NCBI GenBank assembly: GCA_017614315.1
Contig: JAGACA010000013.1
Coordinates: forward strand, 49,157 to 113,156
DNA length: 64,000 nt
Direction: 5' to 3'
Source of the DNA: Clostridia bacterium
GTDB lineage: Bacteria; Bacillota; Clostridia; Christensenellales; CAG-138
Shown: piece after piece, positions 44,373 to 52,742 of the stretch
How the letters are laid out: every line of letters begins with the position of its first letter
How positions within the stretch are numbered: the first letter of the stretch is position 1
Notes under the pieces: model-generated
Seen by the model: only the letters and a program-made list of their open reading frames with translations
Database searches by the model: none
What the model was told of the DNA's origin: nothing
Position numbers and translations under genes: made by a program

Positions 44373-44605
44373 AGTGGATTTTTCCTAATTTTCCATATTA
44401 ATTATTCAAATATTAATATGAATAAATATAAAAATATGGAAAACTATTAAAAACAGTCTTTTTTCCATAAATTATCAAGTGGTTTTCCATATTTGATTTT
44501 TTATGAAAAAGCTTAAAGGAATGAAATTATAAACATTTTCCTTATTCCCTGCTTATACTGCTGCTGTAATTATAAACAAGATAATTTGAAAAGGAGTTCA
44601 GAAAT
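44373..44605. other. AT-rich repeat region upstream of dnaN; candidate origin/DnaA-type site cluster
   Basis: By hand count 52 of 233 bases are G or C (~22%), against a much higher genome level. The 9-mer TTTTCCATA occurs four times: 44389-44397 (+), 44435-44443 (-), 44461-44469 (+) and 44483-44491 (+). It differs from the DnaA box TTATCCACA at two positions. The setting (dnaN just downstream, AT-rich DNA) fits a replication origin or a DnaA-controlled promoter, but dnaA is not in the window and canonical boxes were not found. Confidence 0.4.
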
Positions 44606-45718
44606 ATGAAATTCAGCGTTGCAACAAATGAATTGAACGAAGCATTGTCCGTAGTTACGAAGGCGCTTTCATCCAATCCCGAAATGAAGATATTGAACGG
44701 CATTTTTTTGAGCGTTTACGGAAACGAGCTCTATATGAAATGCTCCGATTCTTCCGTACAGATAGAAACGAGCATCCCCGCCATGATAGAAGAAGAAGGA
44801 GAAGCTGTACTTCCCGGAAGGCTCACTTCGGATCTTATGAAGAGGATGAAGGAAAAGAACGTCGAATTCGAGACCGGCGAAAACAATTCAATCAACGTAG
44901 TATCCGGAAAGAGCAGATCTTCTTTGCAGTATTTCGATACGGTCGATTATCCGAAAATGGATGAGGTAAAAAGCGACGCTTCTTTCAATATCAAACAGAA
45001 GATTTTAAAGAGCATGATAAAGCAGACGGTATTCTGCTGCGCAGGCGAGGAAGAAGGAAAAGCGATACTTCGAGGAGTTCTGATGGAGTTCACTGAGGAA
45101 GGTTATCTCAATCTCGTAGCGCTTGACGGCTTCAGGCTAGCGAAGAGGAGTGAAAAGGTATCGCTTCACGGCAATTCGAGGAACGCGGTAGTTCCTTCGA
45201 AGACCATGCAGGATATTTCAAATATCCTTTCCGACGTCGATGATGAAACGGAAGTCACGCTTTCTTCAACTCATATAACGATAAGCATCGGAGTTACTAA
45301 AATAAAAGCAAGGCTTTTGAAGGGAGAATATATAAATTACAATAATATCCTTTCCAAAAAGTCGGTAACGAGGGTGTTGGTAAACAGAGAGGAATTCGTG
45401 GAAAGCCTCGAGACAGCTTATCTTATTGCAAGAGAAAATCAAAATAATCTCGTTAAATTCGATTTTTCGGAAGGAGAGCTTTCGATAAGCGCAAGGAGCG
45501 AGATAGGTTCAATAGACGAAAGCATTACGGTCAACCTCGTAGGCAGCCCCATCGAGATAGCTTTCAACGTGAAATTCCTCCTCGATATTATGAAAAATAT
45601 CGACGATGAGAGCGTCGCTTTGAGCTTCAACACGAGCGTTACTCCATGCGTCGCGGAACCCGTTCAGGGAGATAAATATTATTATATCGTTCTTCCCGTA
45701 AGGATATTGAAAAGCTGA
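44606..45718 (+). CDS. dnaN: DNA polymerase III beta subunit (sliding clamp)
   Basis: 370 residues, normal for a clamp. It begins MKFSVATNELNEALSVVTKA and ends in YYYIVLPVRILKS, the conserved C-terminal signature; LVALDGFRLAKR lies mid-protein. It tethers polymerase III to DNA. AAAGGAG precedes the ATG. Unusually it is followed by galK, not recF, and dnaA is not adjacent. Codon use is clearly AT-richer than in most other genes of the window. Confidence 0.97.
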   Translation: MKFSVATNELNEALSVVTKALSSNPEMKILNGIFLSVYGNELYMKCSDSSVQIETSIPAMIEEEGEAVLPGRLTSDLMKRMKEKNVEFETGENNSINVVSGKSRSSLQYFDTVDYPKMDEVKSDASFNIKQKILKSMIKQTVFCCAGEEEGKAILRGVLMEFTEEGYLNLVALDGFRLAKRSEKVSLHGNSRNAVVPSKTMQDISNILSDVDDETEVTLSSTHITISIGVTKIKARLLKGEYINYNNILSKKSVTRVLVNREEFVESLETAYLIARENQNNLVKFDFSEGELSISARSEIGSIDESITVNLVGSPIEIAFNVKFLLDIMKNIDDESVALSFNTSVTPCVAEPVQGDKYYYIVLPVRILKS

Positions 45719-45720
45719 AA

Positions 45721-46908
45721 ATGAATGAATTTTACGAAAAGGTAAAGGACTGCTATAACGATTATTTCGACCGGACGGAGGAAGTATTTATCTTCGCGCC
45801 CGGTCGGGTGAATCTTATAGGAGAACATATCGATTATAACGGAGGAAAAGTCCTTCCCTGTTCCCTTTCGGTCGGCACTTACGGAGCGGCCTCGAAAAGG
45901 AAAGACGGAAGGATACTCCTCGTTTCGGCCGATTTCAGCGGAAGCTATATAGAGACCGAGGCAGACGTCATCGAAGAATTAAAGGATGAACCGGAGTCAT
46001 TCGAAGCATTCGGTTGGGCTGCATATCCTCTCGGCGTTTTCAAAAAGCTTCTGATGAGAGGATTTAAGCTCGGCGGTTTCGAGATGGCGGTATCGGGAAG
46101 TCTTCCGAGGGGATCCGGACTTTCATCGTCCGCGTCGCTTGAAATACTTACCTGCGCGGTTTTGAAGAAGCTTTTCAGGCTCGAGCTTGACGGCGTGACA
46201 GCGTCGGTTTTATCCGTCGAGGCCGAGCGCGACTGCGCCGGCGTTAACTGCGGTATTATGGATCAGTTCATATGCGCGATGGGAAAAAAGGATAAAGCGA
46301 TACTGCTTGACACTTCCACGCTCGAATACGAATACACGCCTTTTATTTTGAAGGATTACACCCTTCTTATAATGAATACGAAAAAGCCGAGAAGGCTTGC
46401 GGATTCCAAATACAACGAAAGGCGCGCCGAATGTGAAAAAGCCGTCTCCGTTATAGGAAAAAAATTAGTTCCCGAAAGAAAAAACCTCTGCGATATCACC
46501 CCCGAGGAGTTCGATAGAGTTAAGGAGCTTCTGAAAGAGCCCGTTATCAAAAGGGCGAGACATGCGGTTTATGAAAACGGAAGGACGCTCGACGCCGTAA
46601 GGGCGCTTCAAAACGGGGATATAGCCCTGTTCGGAAAGCTCATCGACGCTTCTCATGATTCTTTGAGGGATGATTACGAGGTAACGGGTATAGAGCTCGA
46701 CACTATAGTAGAGGCCGCGCGGGCGCAGAAGGGAGTCCTCGGAGCGCGCATGACCGGAGCCGGCTTCGGCGGCTGCGCGATCGCCCTCGTCGAAAAGGAG
46801 AGCGCTGAAGAAGCGAAGAAAAACATCGAGCGTATCTATAAGGAAAAGATAGGATACGACTGTGAAATAATGAAGGCGGAAACGTTCGACTCACCGTTTG
46901 CCGTCTGA
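45721..46908 (+). CDS. galK: Galactokinase (GHMP family)
   Basis: 395 residues. The N-terminal galactokinase signature GRVNLIGEHIDYNGG is at residues ~28-42, the GHMP phosphate loop is SLPRGSGLSSSASLE near residue 128, and GARMTGAGFGGCAIALV lies near residue 340. It phosphorylates galactose for the Leloir pathway. It starts two bases after the dnaN stop, so is presumably co-transcribed. No galT or galE is nearby. It shares the lower G+C of dnaN. Confidence 0.94.
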   Translation: MNEFYEKVKDCYNDYFDRTEEVFIFAPGRVNLIGEHIDYNGGKVLPCSLSVGTYGAASKRKDGRILLVSADFSGSYIETEADVIEELKDEPESFEAFGWAAYPLGVFKKLLMRGFKLGGFEMAVSGSLPRGSGLSSSASLEILTCAVLKKLFRLELDGVTASVLSVEAERDCAGVNCGIMDQFICAMGKKDKAILLDTSTLEYEYTPFILKDYTLLIMNTKKPRRLADSKYNERRAECEKAVSVIGKKLVPERKNLCDITPEEFDRVKELLKEPVIKRARHAVYENGRTLDAVRALQNGDIALFGKLIDASHDSLRDDYEVTGIELDTIVEAARAQKGVLGARMTGAGFGGCAIALVEKESAEEAKKNIERIYKEKIGYDCEIMKAETFDSPFAV

Positions 46909-46919
46909 GAGGAGAACCA

Positions 46920-48011
46920 ATGAAAAAGCTGATAGCCATCATTTTAATATCTGTGCTTACCATCCCAGCGGCGGGGTGCAGATATCTCGATCTTACAGAT
47001 TACCTCGCGTCGATCACATACACCGAGGCTCCGGTCATTTCGACCGAGGCGCCAACGCCCGAACCCACGGCGACGCCCGAACCCACCGTCGAGCCGACGC
47101 TCGATCCCTTTCCCGGACTTCCGGACGAATACAGGGATCTGAGCGACAATACGAAGACCGCCGTCATGAAGGCGAAGATAATCATGGGCAGGATAATCGA
47201 TTATATTACCGGCGCGCCCATACACGACGGAAGCACGGCTCAGCCCTTCGTCGGACAGAACAGGTACAGGGAGCTCGATCAGGAAGAGCTTTCGATATAC
47301 CAGACGCTCCTTGCCTGCGCCGCGGGCTTTACGGACTATTCCTTCGCCTGCCAAAGCGGTGAGACCGTCGATCGGGTCATGACGGCGCTTTTCATCGATC
47401 ATCCCGAGATCGAGATCTATTTCGACGTTGAAAAGACAGAGGGTGAAGGCGACGAAATGTACAGGACCGTGTTCTTCCTCCCCGAGGGAAGGTATTTCGA
47501 CGCGGCAGCGGACAGGGACGAGATAAAGGAGCAGGTCGAGACTTTCAACGCCGTCGCGGCGTACGTCGTCGGCCTCATCCCCGACGATTTCTCCACGATA
47601 GACAAATACCGTGCGATTGCCTATTACATAACGGCGAATTCCCAATATCCGCGCATCGAGAACGAGGAGACCCCGCGCTATGCCATAAACGCTTACGGCG
47701 CGATAGTGAACGGGTATTCCATCTGTCAGGGCTACACGATCGGCTTCGAGTATCTCTGCCGCCTGGCTAACCTCTCGTGCAGGCGCGTGAGGAACGAGTA
47801 TAACGACGAGAACATGCATTTCTGGGACGAGGTCACGCTGCTCGGCGGAACTTATTACGTCGATGTGACATGGGCGGACGGATCGGCTACCGATTACCGC
47901 GACGTCGACTGGTTCAGATGGTTCATGTTCATCGCGGACAATTACCATGTTTCGGACGACGGAACGACCACCACCGGCCCCGATCTCAACAAGACCGGCT
48001 GGGCAGGATAA
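46920..48011 (+). CDS. Transglutaminase-like lipoprotein 1
   Basis: 363 residues. The signal peptide ends in lipobox AAGC (residues 17-20), then a Pro/Thr/Glu linker and a papain-like transglutaminase domain: Cys in GYSICQGYTIGFEYLC (near residue 265), His in NMHFWDEV (near residue 300) and Asp in YVDVTWAD (near 317). Such extracellular domains cleave or cross-link peptides. GAGAGGAG precedes the ATG, 11 bases after galK. A terminator follows. The next gene is a paralogue. Confidence 0.86.
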   Translation: MKKLIAIILISVLTIPAAGCRYLDLTDYLASITYTEAPVISTEAPTPEPTATPEPTVEPTLDPFPGLPDEYRDLSDNTKTAVMKAKIIMGRIIDYITGAPIHDGSTAQPFVGQNRYRELDQEELSIYQTLLACAAGFTDYSFACQSGETVDRVMTALFIDHPEIEIYFDVEKTEGEGDEMYRTVFFLPEGRYFDAAADRDEIKEQVETFNAVAAYVVGLIPDDFSTIDKYRAIAYYITANSQYPRIENEETPRYAINAYGAIVNGYSICQGYTIGFEYLCRLANLSCRRVRNEYNDENMHFWDEVTLLGGTYYVDVTWADGSATDYRDVDWFRWFMFIADNYHVSDDGTTTTGPDLNKTGWAG

Positions 48012-48023
48012 GAAAAAACAAGC

Positions 48024-48051
48024 GGCCGGAAAGAAAATTCCGGCCTTTTTT
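48024..48051 (+). terminator. Terminator between the transglutaminase-like genes
   Basis: GGCCGGAA / TTCCGGCC stem with a 6-base loop and six Ts. Confidence 0.88.
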
Positions 48052-48082
48052 ATCACAAAACCAGTATAAAGAGGGTGATAGA

Positions 48083-49195
48083 TTGAAGACGATCGAAAAA
48101 ATAGCCGCTGCTCTTCTCGCCGTGATGATGCTGTTCGGAATCACGGCATGCGCCGTGAAGAACGACGTTCCCGCTCCGACGGAGGACGTGACCGCGAACC
48201 TGCCGACGACGGCTCCAACTGCTGTCCCGACAGCTGTCCCGACGGAGGAGCCCACTGAGGAACCGACGGAGGAACCCACGCCCGAGCCGACAGAGGATCC
48301 CAATCACGGACTTCCGGAAAACTTCGAAGAACTCGGCGAAAAGGCGCAGGAATGCGTCGTGAAGGCGAAGGATATCATGGACGAGGTAATAGCGCACATA
48401 AGGAACCGCCCAATCGAATTCGAAGGAGAGGTCGTGCCCTACACTGCTCCGAATCATTACGAAGAGCTCACCGATGGGGAAAGGGAGCTTTACGACGCTC
48501 TGCTCGTTGCCGCGGAGGCATTTTCGCCGTACGATTTCAAGTATGAGGACGAGGAGTCGCTCGCCCGCGTGAAGAAAGCGCTGTTTTTCGATCATCCCGA
48601 GATAGAGATCTATTTATCTGTCGAGAAAAAGAGCTCGTCGGGCAAATACAAAGCGGTGATCTATCTGCCCGAGACAAGATATTTCGGCCCTGCGGAGGAT
48701 ATGGAAGAACTGAATGCCGAGCTCGAGGCGTTTGAGGCGACGGCGGAGTACGTCGCGAGCCGCGTGCCCGACGATTTTTCGGTTATCGATAAGTATCGCG
48801 TGCTTTCTTATTACATCACGGTCAAAACCAGGTATCCGCATCTTGAAAACGAGGAGATCCCCCGCTATACGATGACCGCCTACGGCGCGATAGTGAACGG
48901 GTATTCCATCTGCCAGGGCTATGCGATCGGCTTCGAATACCTCTGCCGCAAGGCGGGGCTTTCGTGCAGGGTGCTGAAGAACGAATACGACGATTACAAT
49001 ATGCACTACTGGGATGAAGTTACGCTCGAGTGCGGAACGTATTACATAGACGTCACCTGGGCGGACGCCGAGGTCAATAACTTTGCCGGCAAGCGGTATT
49101 ACAAGTGGTTTTTCTTTTTGGCGGAGAGCAATCATATCTCTAACGATGGCACGACGACAACGGGCGAAGAGCTGATAAAGATAGGCTGGACATAA
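48083..49195 (+). CDS. Transglutaminase-like lipoprotein 2
   Basis: 370 residues. TTG start at 48083 with AGAGGGTG upstream; the signal peptide (KIAAALLAVMMLFGITAC) begins right away, which rules out the longer frame from 47870. A PTEEPTEEP-type linker follows, then the same domain with Cys in GYSICQGYAIGFEYLC, His in NMHYWDEV and Asp in YIDVTWAD. DNA around the catalytic Cys is nearly identical to that of gene 1. Probably arose by tandem duplication. Confidence 0.85.
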   Translation: MKTIEKIAAALLAVMMLFGITACAVKNDVPAPTEDVTANLPTTAPTAVPTAVPTEEPTEEPTEEPTPEPTEDPNHGLPENFEELGEKAQECVVKAKDIMDEVIAHIRNRPIEFEGEVVPYTAPNHYEELTDGERELYDALLVAAEAFSPYDFKYEDEESLARVKKALFFDHPEIEIYLSVEKKSSSGKYKAVIYLPETRYFGPAEDMEELNAELEAFEATAEYVASRVPDDFSVIDKYRVLSYYITVKTRYPHLENEEIPRYTMTAYGAIVNGYSICQGYAIGFEYLCRKAGLSCRVLKNEYDDYNMHYWDEVTLECGTYYIDVTWADAEVNNFAGKRYYKWFFFLAESNHISNDGTTTTGEELIKIGWT

Positions 49196-49210
49196 AAATA
49201 TATTATCCCG

Positions 49211-49232
49211 AAAAGCGAACCCCGGGGCTTTT
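49211..49232 (+). terminator. Possible weak terminator after transglutaminase-like gene 2
   Basis: AAAAGC / GCTTTT around a GAACCCCGGG loop. Confidence 0.4.
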
Positions 49233-49292
49233 AAGAGCGTTATATAATCGAAACGGTCAAAAGCAAAACCGACCGCAGAAAAGAGTGATGAC

Positions 49293-50663
49293 ATGAAAGC
49301 CTGTCATAAAATAACCGCCGCGCTCATAGCGCTCGCGATGCTGGCGTGTCTCTCGGCATGCAAGCCGAATGAGGACCTGCCCGTTCCGACCGAGCATGCG
49401 ACGACCGAGCCCGCAGTCACCGAACCCGCGGCCACAGAGCCCGCGCCGACGGCGCCGGCGGAGCCCCTCGTATTCGACGCGGATCCCGCCGCTATCCGCG
49501 GGCATTACATACTGCTCGAGGGCGGAACGATCTATGACCTCGACACGGGAATGTTCGTCATGATCGGCGTGAAGAACTTCGTGCTCGCCGCAGAGCCGAG
49601 GAACGTCAACATAGCCGTGCTCGACGACGGCTCGCTCTGGGGCTGGCATGAGACCGAGCCGGAAGTAAGCTTCGGCGACCTTATGGATCTTGAATACCAC
49701 CCCGATCCCGTGCGCCTTTTGGAAGGCATAGCCAAGGCAGAGGCCGGCTGCGCGCTGACCGTGAACGGCGAGCTGATCGTATGGGGCTATAACGCCGGCC
49801 GGAACGAGTGGGAAAATGCGGACGCCGCCCGCAGGGCGGAGCTGCTCGTTCCCCGCACGGTCATGGAGGACGTAAAAGACTTTTTCGGCGACTGTGCCCT
49901 TAAACGGGACGGAACGCTCGTCCGCTTCGGCGCGTACGCCGCTAACCTCGCGGATGCGCCCGAAGAGGTCGATACCGACGTCAAAGAGATGGTGAACGAG
50001 CTCCTTTACTTAAAAAACGACGGCTCGCTCTGCTGTGTCTGCCGTGACGACGGTTCGCCCATCGACGTGAACGTGACGAAGACGTACATGAGCACCGGCT
50101 CCTCGGAGTGCTTCTATATAGACGCGGAGGGGAACCTTCACAGCGCAGGAGTGCTTTCAAACGGCGAGCACCCCGCGATACTCGAGGGAGTTGAAAGGGT
50201 CGTTTTCGACCGCGTGATCGGCGAGAACGCCGGATATTCCTATGCTTTCGCCTTTACCGCGGACGGCTGGCTGTGGTACGTCGACGATTATTATAACGAG
50301 GCGCCGCGCCGCATCGCTTCCGACGCGAAGGACGTCTGGTCCGACGGCGTCAACACCTACGTGCTTATGAACGACGGCAGCCTGTGGGCTTATACCGTCG
50401 ACGAGACCGTCGCGTACGTCGCCGATCTCACCGCGCGTCCCGACGGCGAATTCAAGCTCGTCAAGATACTGGACGGCGTGATCTACGCGGGCGTCAAGAT
50501 CGAAACGGCCTCCGGGGACGAGTTCTCCCCGTCGTACGTCCGCTCCGTATTCTACGCCTTTGTCGGCGAAGCCCGCATATTCACCTGGGGCTATACGGAC
50601 GGCGAAACGGCCGTGACAAGACCCTATGAGATCTGCCTTATGAAACAAGCCCCCGCCCAATAA
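49293..50663 (+). CDS. RCC1-like beta-propeller lipoprotein 3
   Basis: 456 residues. Lipobox LSAC (residues 20-23), a Thr/Glu/Pro/Ala linker to residue ~60, then diverged RCC1-like blades (VLDDGSLWGWHETEPEVSFG, LTVNGELIVWGYNAG, LMNDGSLWAYTVDE, RIFTWGYTDGE). It is weaker in repeat spacing than the two RCC1-like proteins at 37603-40758 but clearly related. Extracellular; function unknown. Confidence 0.78.
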   Translation: MKACHKITAALIALAMLACLSACKPNEDLPVPTEHATTEPAVTEPAATEPAPTAPAEPLVFDADPAAIRGHYILLEGGTIYDLDTGMFVMIGVKNFVLAAEPRNVNIAVLDDGSLWGWHETEPEVSFGDLMDLEYHPDPVRLLEGIAKAEAGCALTVNGELIVWGYNAGRNEWENADAARRAELLVPRTVMEDVKDFFGDCALKRDGTLVRFGAYAANLADAPEEVDTDVKEMVNELLYLKNDGSLCCVCRDDGSPIDVNVTKTYMSTGSSECFYIDAEGNLHSAGVLSNGEHPAILEGVERVVFDRVIGENAGYSYAFAFTADGWLWYVDDYYNEAPRRIASDAKDVWSDGVNTYVLMNDGSLWAYTVDETVAYVADLTARPDGEFKLVKILDGVIYAGVKIETASGDEFSPSYVRSVFYAFVGEARIFTWGYTDGETAVTRPYEICLMKQAPAQ

Positions 50664-50675
50664 GAGACGGGATAA

Positions 50676-50706
50676 AAAAGCCGGGAACGATCCGTTCCCG
50701 GCTTTT
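50676..50706. terminator. Bidirectional terminator, end of the V-ATPase operon
   Basis: 14-bp perfect stem AAAAGCCGGGAACG / CGTTCCCGGCTTTT with an ATC loop. Confidence 0.93.
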
Positions 50707-50719
50707 AACGTGTTTGACG

Positions 50720-51352
50720 TCAGCCTTCTTCCTTTTGTTTCAGCATATCCTTCGTCTTCATGAGCCTCGTCAGGTTGCCTCGCTCGTTCTCGTCGAGCTT
50801 CATCGATATGGTGTGTATCGCGTCCTGAAGCTGCGGGATCATTACGTATTCGAGCGCGTTCACGCGGCGGCGGGTCTTTTCGATCTCGTCCGCTAAAAGA
50901 TTACAGGTCTTTTCGACCTCGGCAAGCTCGATAAGGAGCGGCATGAGCTCGGAGAATTTGCCGACCGCGGCGTCGAGCTCCGCGGCGGTGCCGAGCACGC
51001 CGTAGGGAAGCTCCGCCGTCGCGGAGGGGATATAGGTGAATATGGGCACCTCGGTGGAGAGCACCTTGCCCTTCGATATCTCTATTTTTGCCGAAGCGGC
51101 GGGAACGAGGAGCGCCTCGTCGACCGCGGCACGGTTCATGGCGGCCTTTGCGGCGACGAACGAACGCATGGCCTCGGCCATGAGCGCCTCGACCCTTTCC
51201 CTCAGCTCCTTATTGCGGCGGACGAACGTGATGAAGCGGCGCACCGTTTCATCGCGCTTGTCCTTCATCAGCTTGTGACCGCGCGTCGCCGTGGAGAGCC
51301 TTTTTTTCAATCGGCTCATTTCCATTCGCGTCGGTTTGAAACTAATTGCCAT
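50720..51352 (-). CDS. atpD: V-type ATP synthase subunit D
   Basis: 210 residues; N- and C-terminal long helices (MSRLKKRLSTATRGHKLMKDKRD; ALEYVMIPQLQDAIHTI) form the antiparallel coiled-coil rotor axle as in NtpD. Last gene of the operon, 13 bases after subunit B. The symbol follows the V/A-type naming, not the F-type beta subunit. Confidence 0.95.
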   Translation of the reverse strand: MAISFKPTRMEMSRLKKRLSTATRGHKLMKDKRDETVRRFITFVRRNKELRERVEALMAEAMRSFVAAKAAMNRAAVDEALLVPAASAKIEISKGKVLSTEVPIFTYIPSATAELPYGVLGTAAELDAAVGKFSELMPLLIELAEVEKTCNLLADEIEKTRRRVNALEYVMIPQLQDAIHTISMKLDENERGNLTRLMKTKDMLKQKEEG

Positions 51353-51365
51353 TGATTACTCCGTT

Positions 51366-52742
51366 TCAGGCCTTTTCGTAGTATTTGTCGAGATATTCAT
51401 CCCTTATGCGGCGAAGCTCCGACCGTGGGAGGATCCTTAACAGATCCCAGCCGAGATCCAGCGTCTCCTCAATGGAGCGGTTGTTGTAATAGCCCTGCGA
51501 AACGTATCTCGCCTCGAACTCGTCGGAGAACTTCGCATAGAGCTTGTCGACCTCGGAAAGAGCGGCGTCGCCCAGTATGACGGCGAGCTCCTTCGCCTCC
51601 TTGCCCCTCGAATAGGCGGCAAAGAGCTGGTTCATGGTGTCGGCATGATCCTCGCGGGTCTTGCCGCGGCCTATGCCCTTATCCTTAAGACGGGACAGCG
51701 ACGGAAGCACGTTCACGGGGGGCGTAACGCCCTTCCTGTACAACTCGCGCGAGAGGATTATCTGCCCCTCGGTGATGTAGCCGGTCAGGTCGGGGATCGG
51801 ATGGGTGATATCGTCCTCGGGCATGGAGAGTATCGGGATCATCGTGATGGAGCCCTTCGAGCCCTTCATGCGTCCGGCGCGCTCGTACATCGTGGCAAGG
51901 TCGGTGTAAAGGTAGCCGGGATATCCGCGCCTGCCCGGGACCTCCTTGCGCGCGGCGGAGATCTCGCGCAGCGCCTCGGCGTAGTTGGTGATGTCGGTGA
52001 TTATAACGAGCACGTGCATGCCGAGATCGTAAGCGAGATACTCCGCGGCGGTGATGGCCATTCGCGGGGTGGCGATACGCTCGATGGCGGGGTCGTTCGC
52101 GAGGTTGACGAACGTGACCGTCCTTTCGACCGCGCCGGTCTTTTTGAAGTCGGAGATGAAGAAATCGGCCTCCTCAAAAGTGATGCCGACCGCCGCGAAA
52201 ACGACGGCGAACTCGTCGTCGGTGCCGCGGACGCGCGCCTGACGAGCTATCTGCGCGGCGAACTGCGCGTGGGGAAGTCCGCTTCCGGAGAACACCGGCA
52301 GCTTCTGTCCGCGGACGAGCGTGTTAAGACCGTCGATCGCGGAGATGCCGGTCTGTATGAACTCGTTGGGGTAGTCCCTCGCGGCGGGGTTCATGGGCGA
52401 GCCGTTTATATCGAGGAGCTTATCGGGGATTATGGGCTCGCCGTTGTCGCGGGGACGGCCCATGCCGTCGAATACGCGGCCGAGCATATCGCGGGAGACC
52501 GCGAGCTCGATGCTGTGACCCAAAAACTTCGCCCTCGACTCGGATATCTTGAGCCCCTGCGAGCCCTCGAAGAGCTGCACGAGCGCCCTTGAGCCGTTGA
52601 CCTCGAGCACCTTTCCGCGGCGGACGTCGCTGCCGTCGGCTCTTTTGAGCTCGACGAGCTCGTCGTATTTGACGCCGTCGACGCCGTCCACGAGCACGAG
52701 GGGACCTACGACCTCGCGTATAGTTGTGTATTCCTTACGCAT
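51366..52742 (-). CDS. atpB: V-type ATP synthase subunit B
   Basis: 458 residues, the non-catalytic regulatory subunit. [19 protein letters not shown] replaces the catalytic Walker A, and [14 protein letters not shown]-like and [12 protein letters not shown] segments match NtpB. The start overlaps the end of subunit A by 8 bases. Confidence 0.96.
   Translation of the reverse strand: MRKEYTTIREVVGPLVLVDGVDGVKYDELVELKRADGSDVRRGKVLEVNGSRALVQLFEGSQGLKISESRAKFLGHSIELAVSRDMLGRVFDGMGRPRDNGEPIIPDKLLDINGSPMNPAARDYPNEFIQTGISAIDGLNTLVRGQKLPVFSGSGLPHAQFAAQIARQARVRGTDDEFAVVFAAVGITFEEADFFISDFKKTGAVERTVTFVNLANDPAIERIATPRMAITAAEYLAYDLGMHVLVIITDITNYAEALREISAARKEVPGRRGYPGYLYTDLATMYERAGRMKGSKGSITMIPILSMPEDDITHPIPDLTGYITEGQIILSRELYRKGVTPPVNVLPSLSRLKDKGIGRGKTREDHADTMNQLFAAYSRGKEAKELAVILGDAALSEVDKLYAKFSDEFEARYVSQGYYNNRSIEETLDLGWDLLRILPRSELRRIRDEYLDKYYEKA

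Noticed and set aside
47040-47115. Pro-Thr-Glu coding repeats as CRISPR-like or mobile repeats
   Set aside because: They are in-frame linkers (PTPEP, PTEEP) of lipoproteins without constant spacers.
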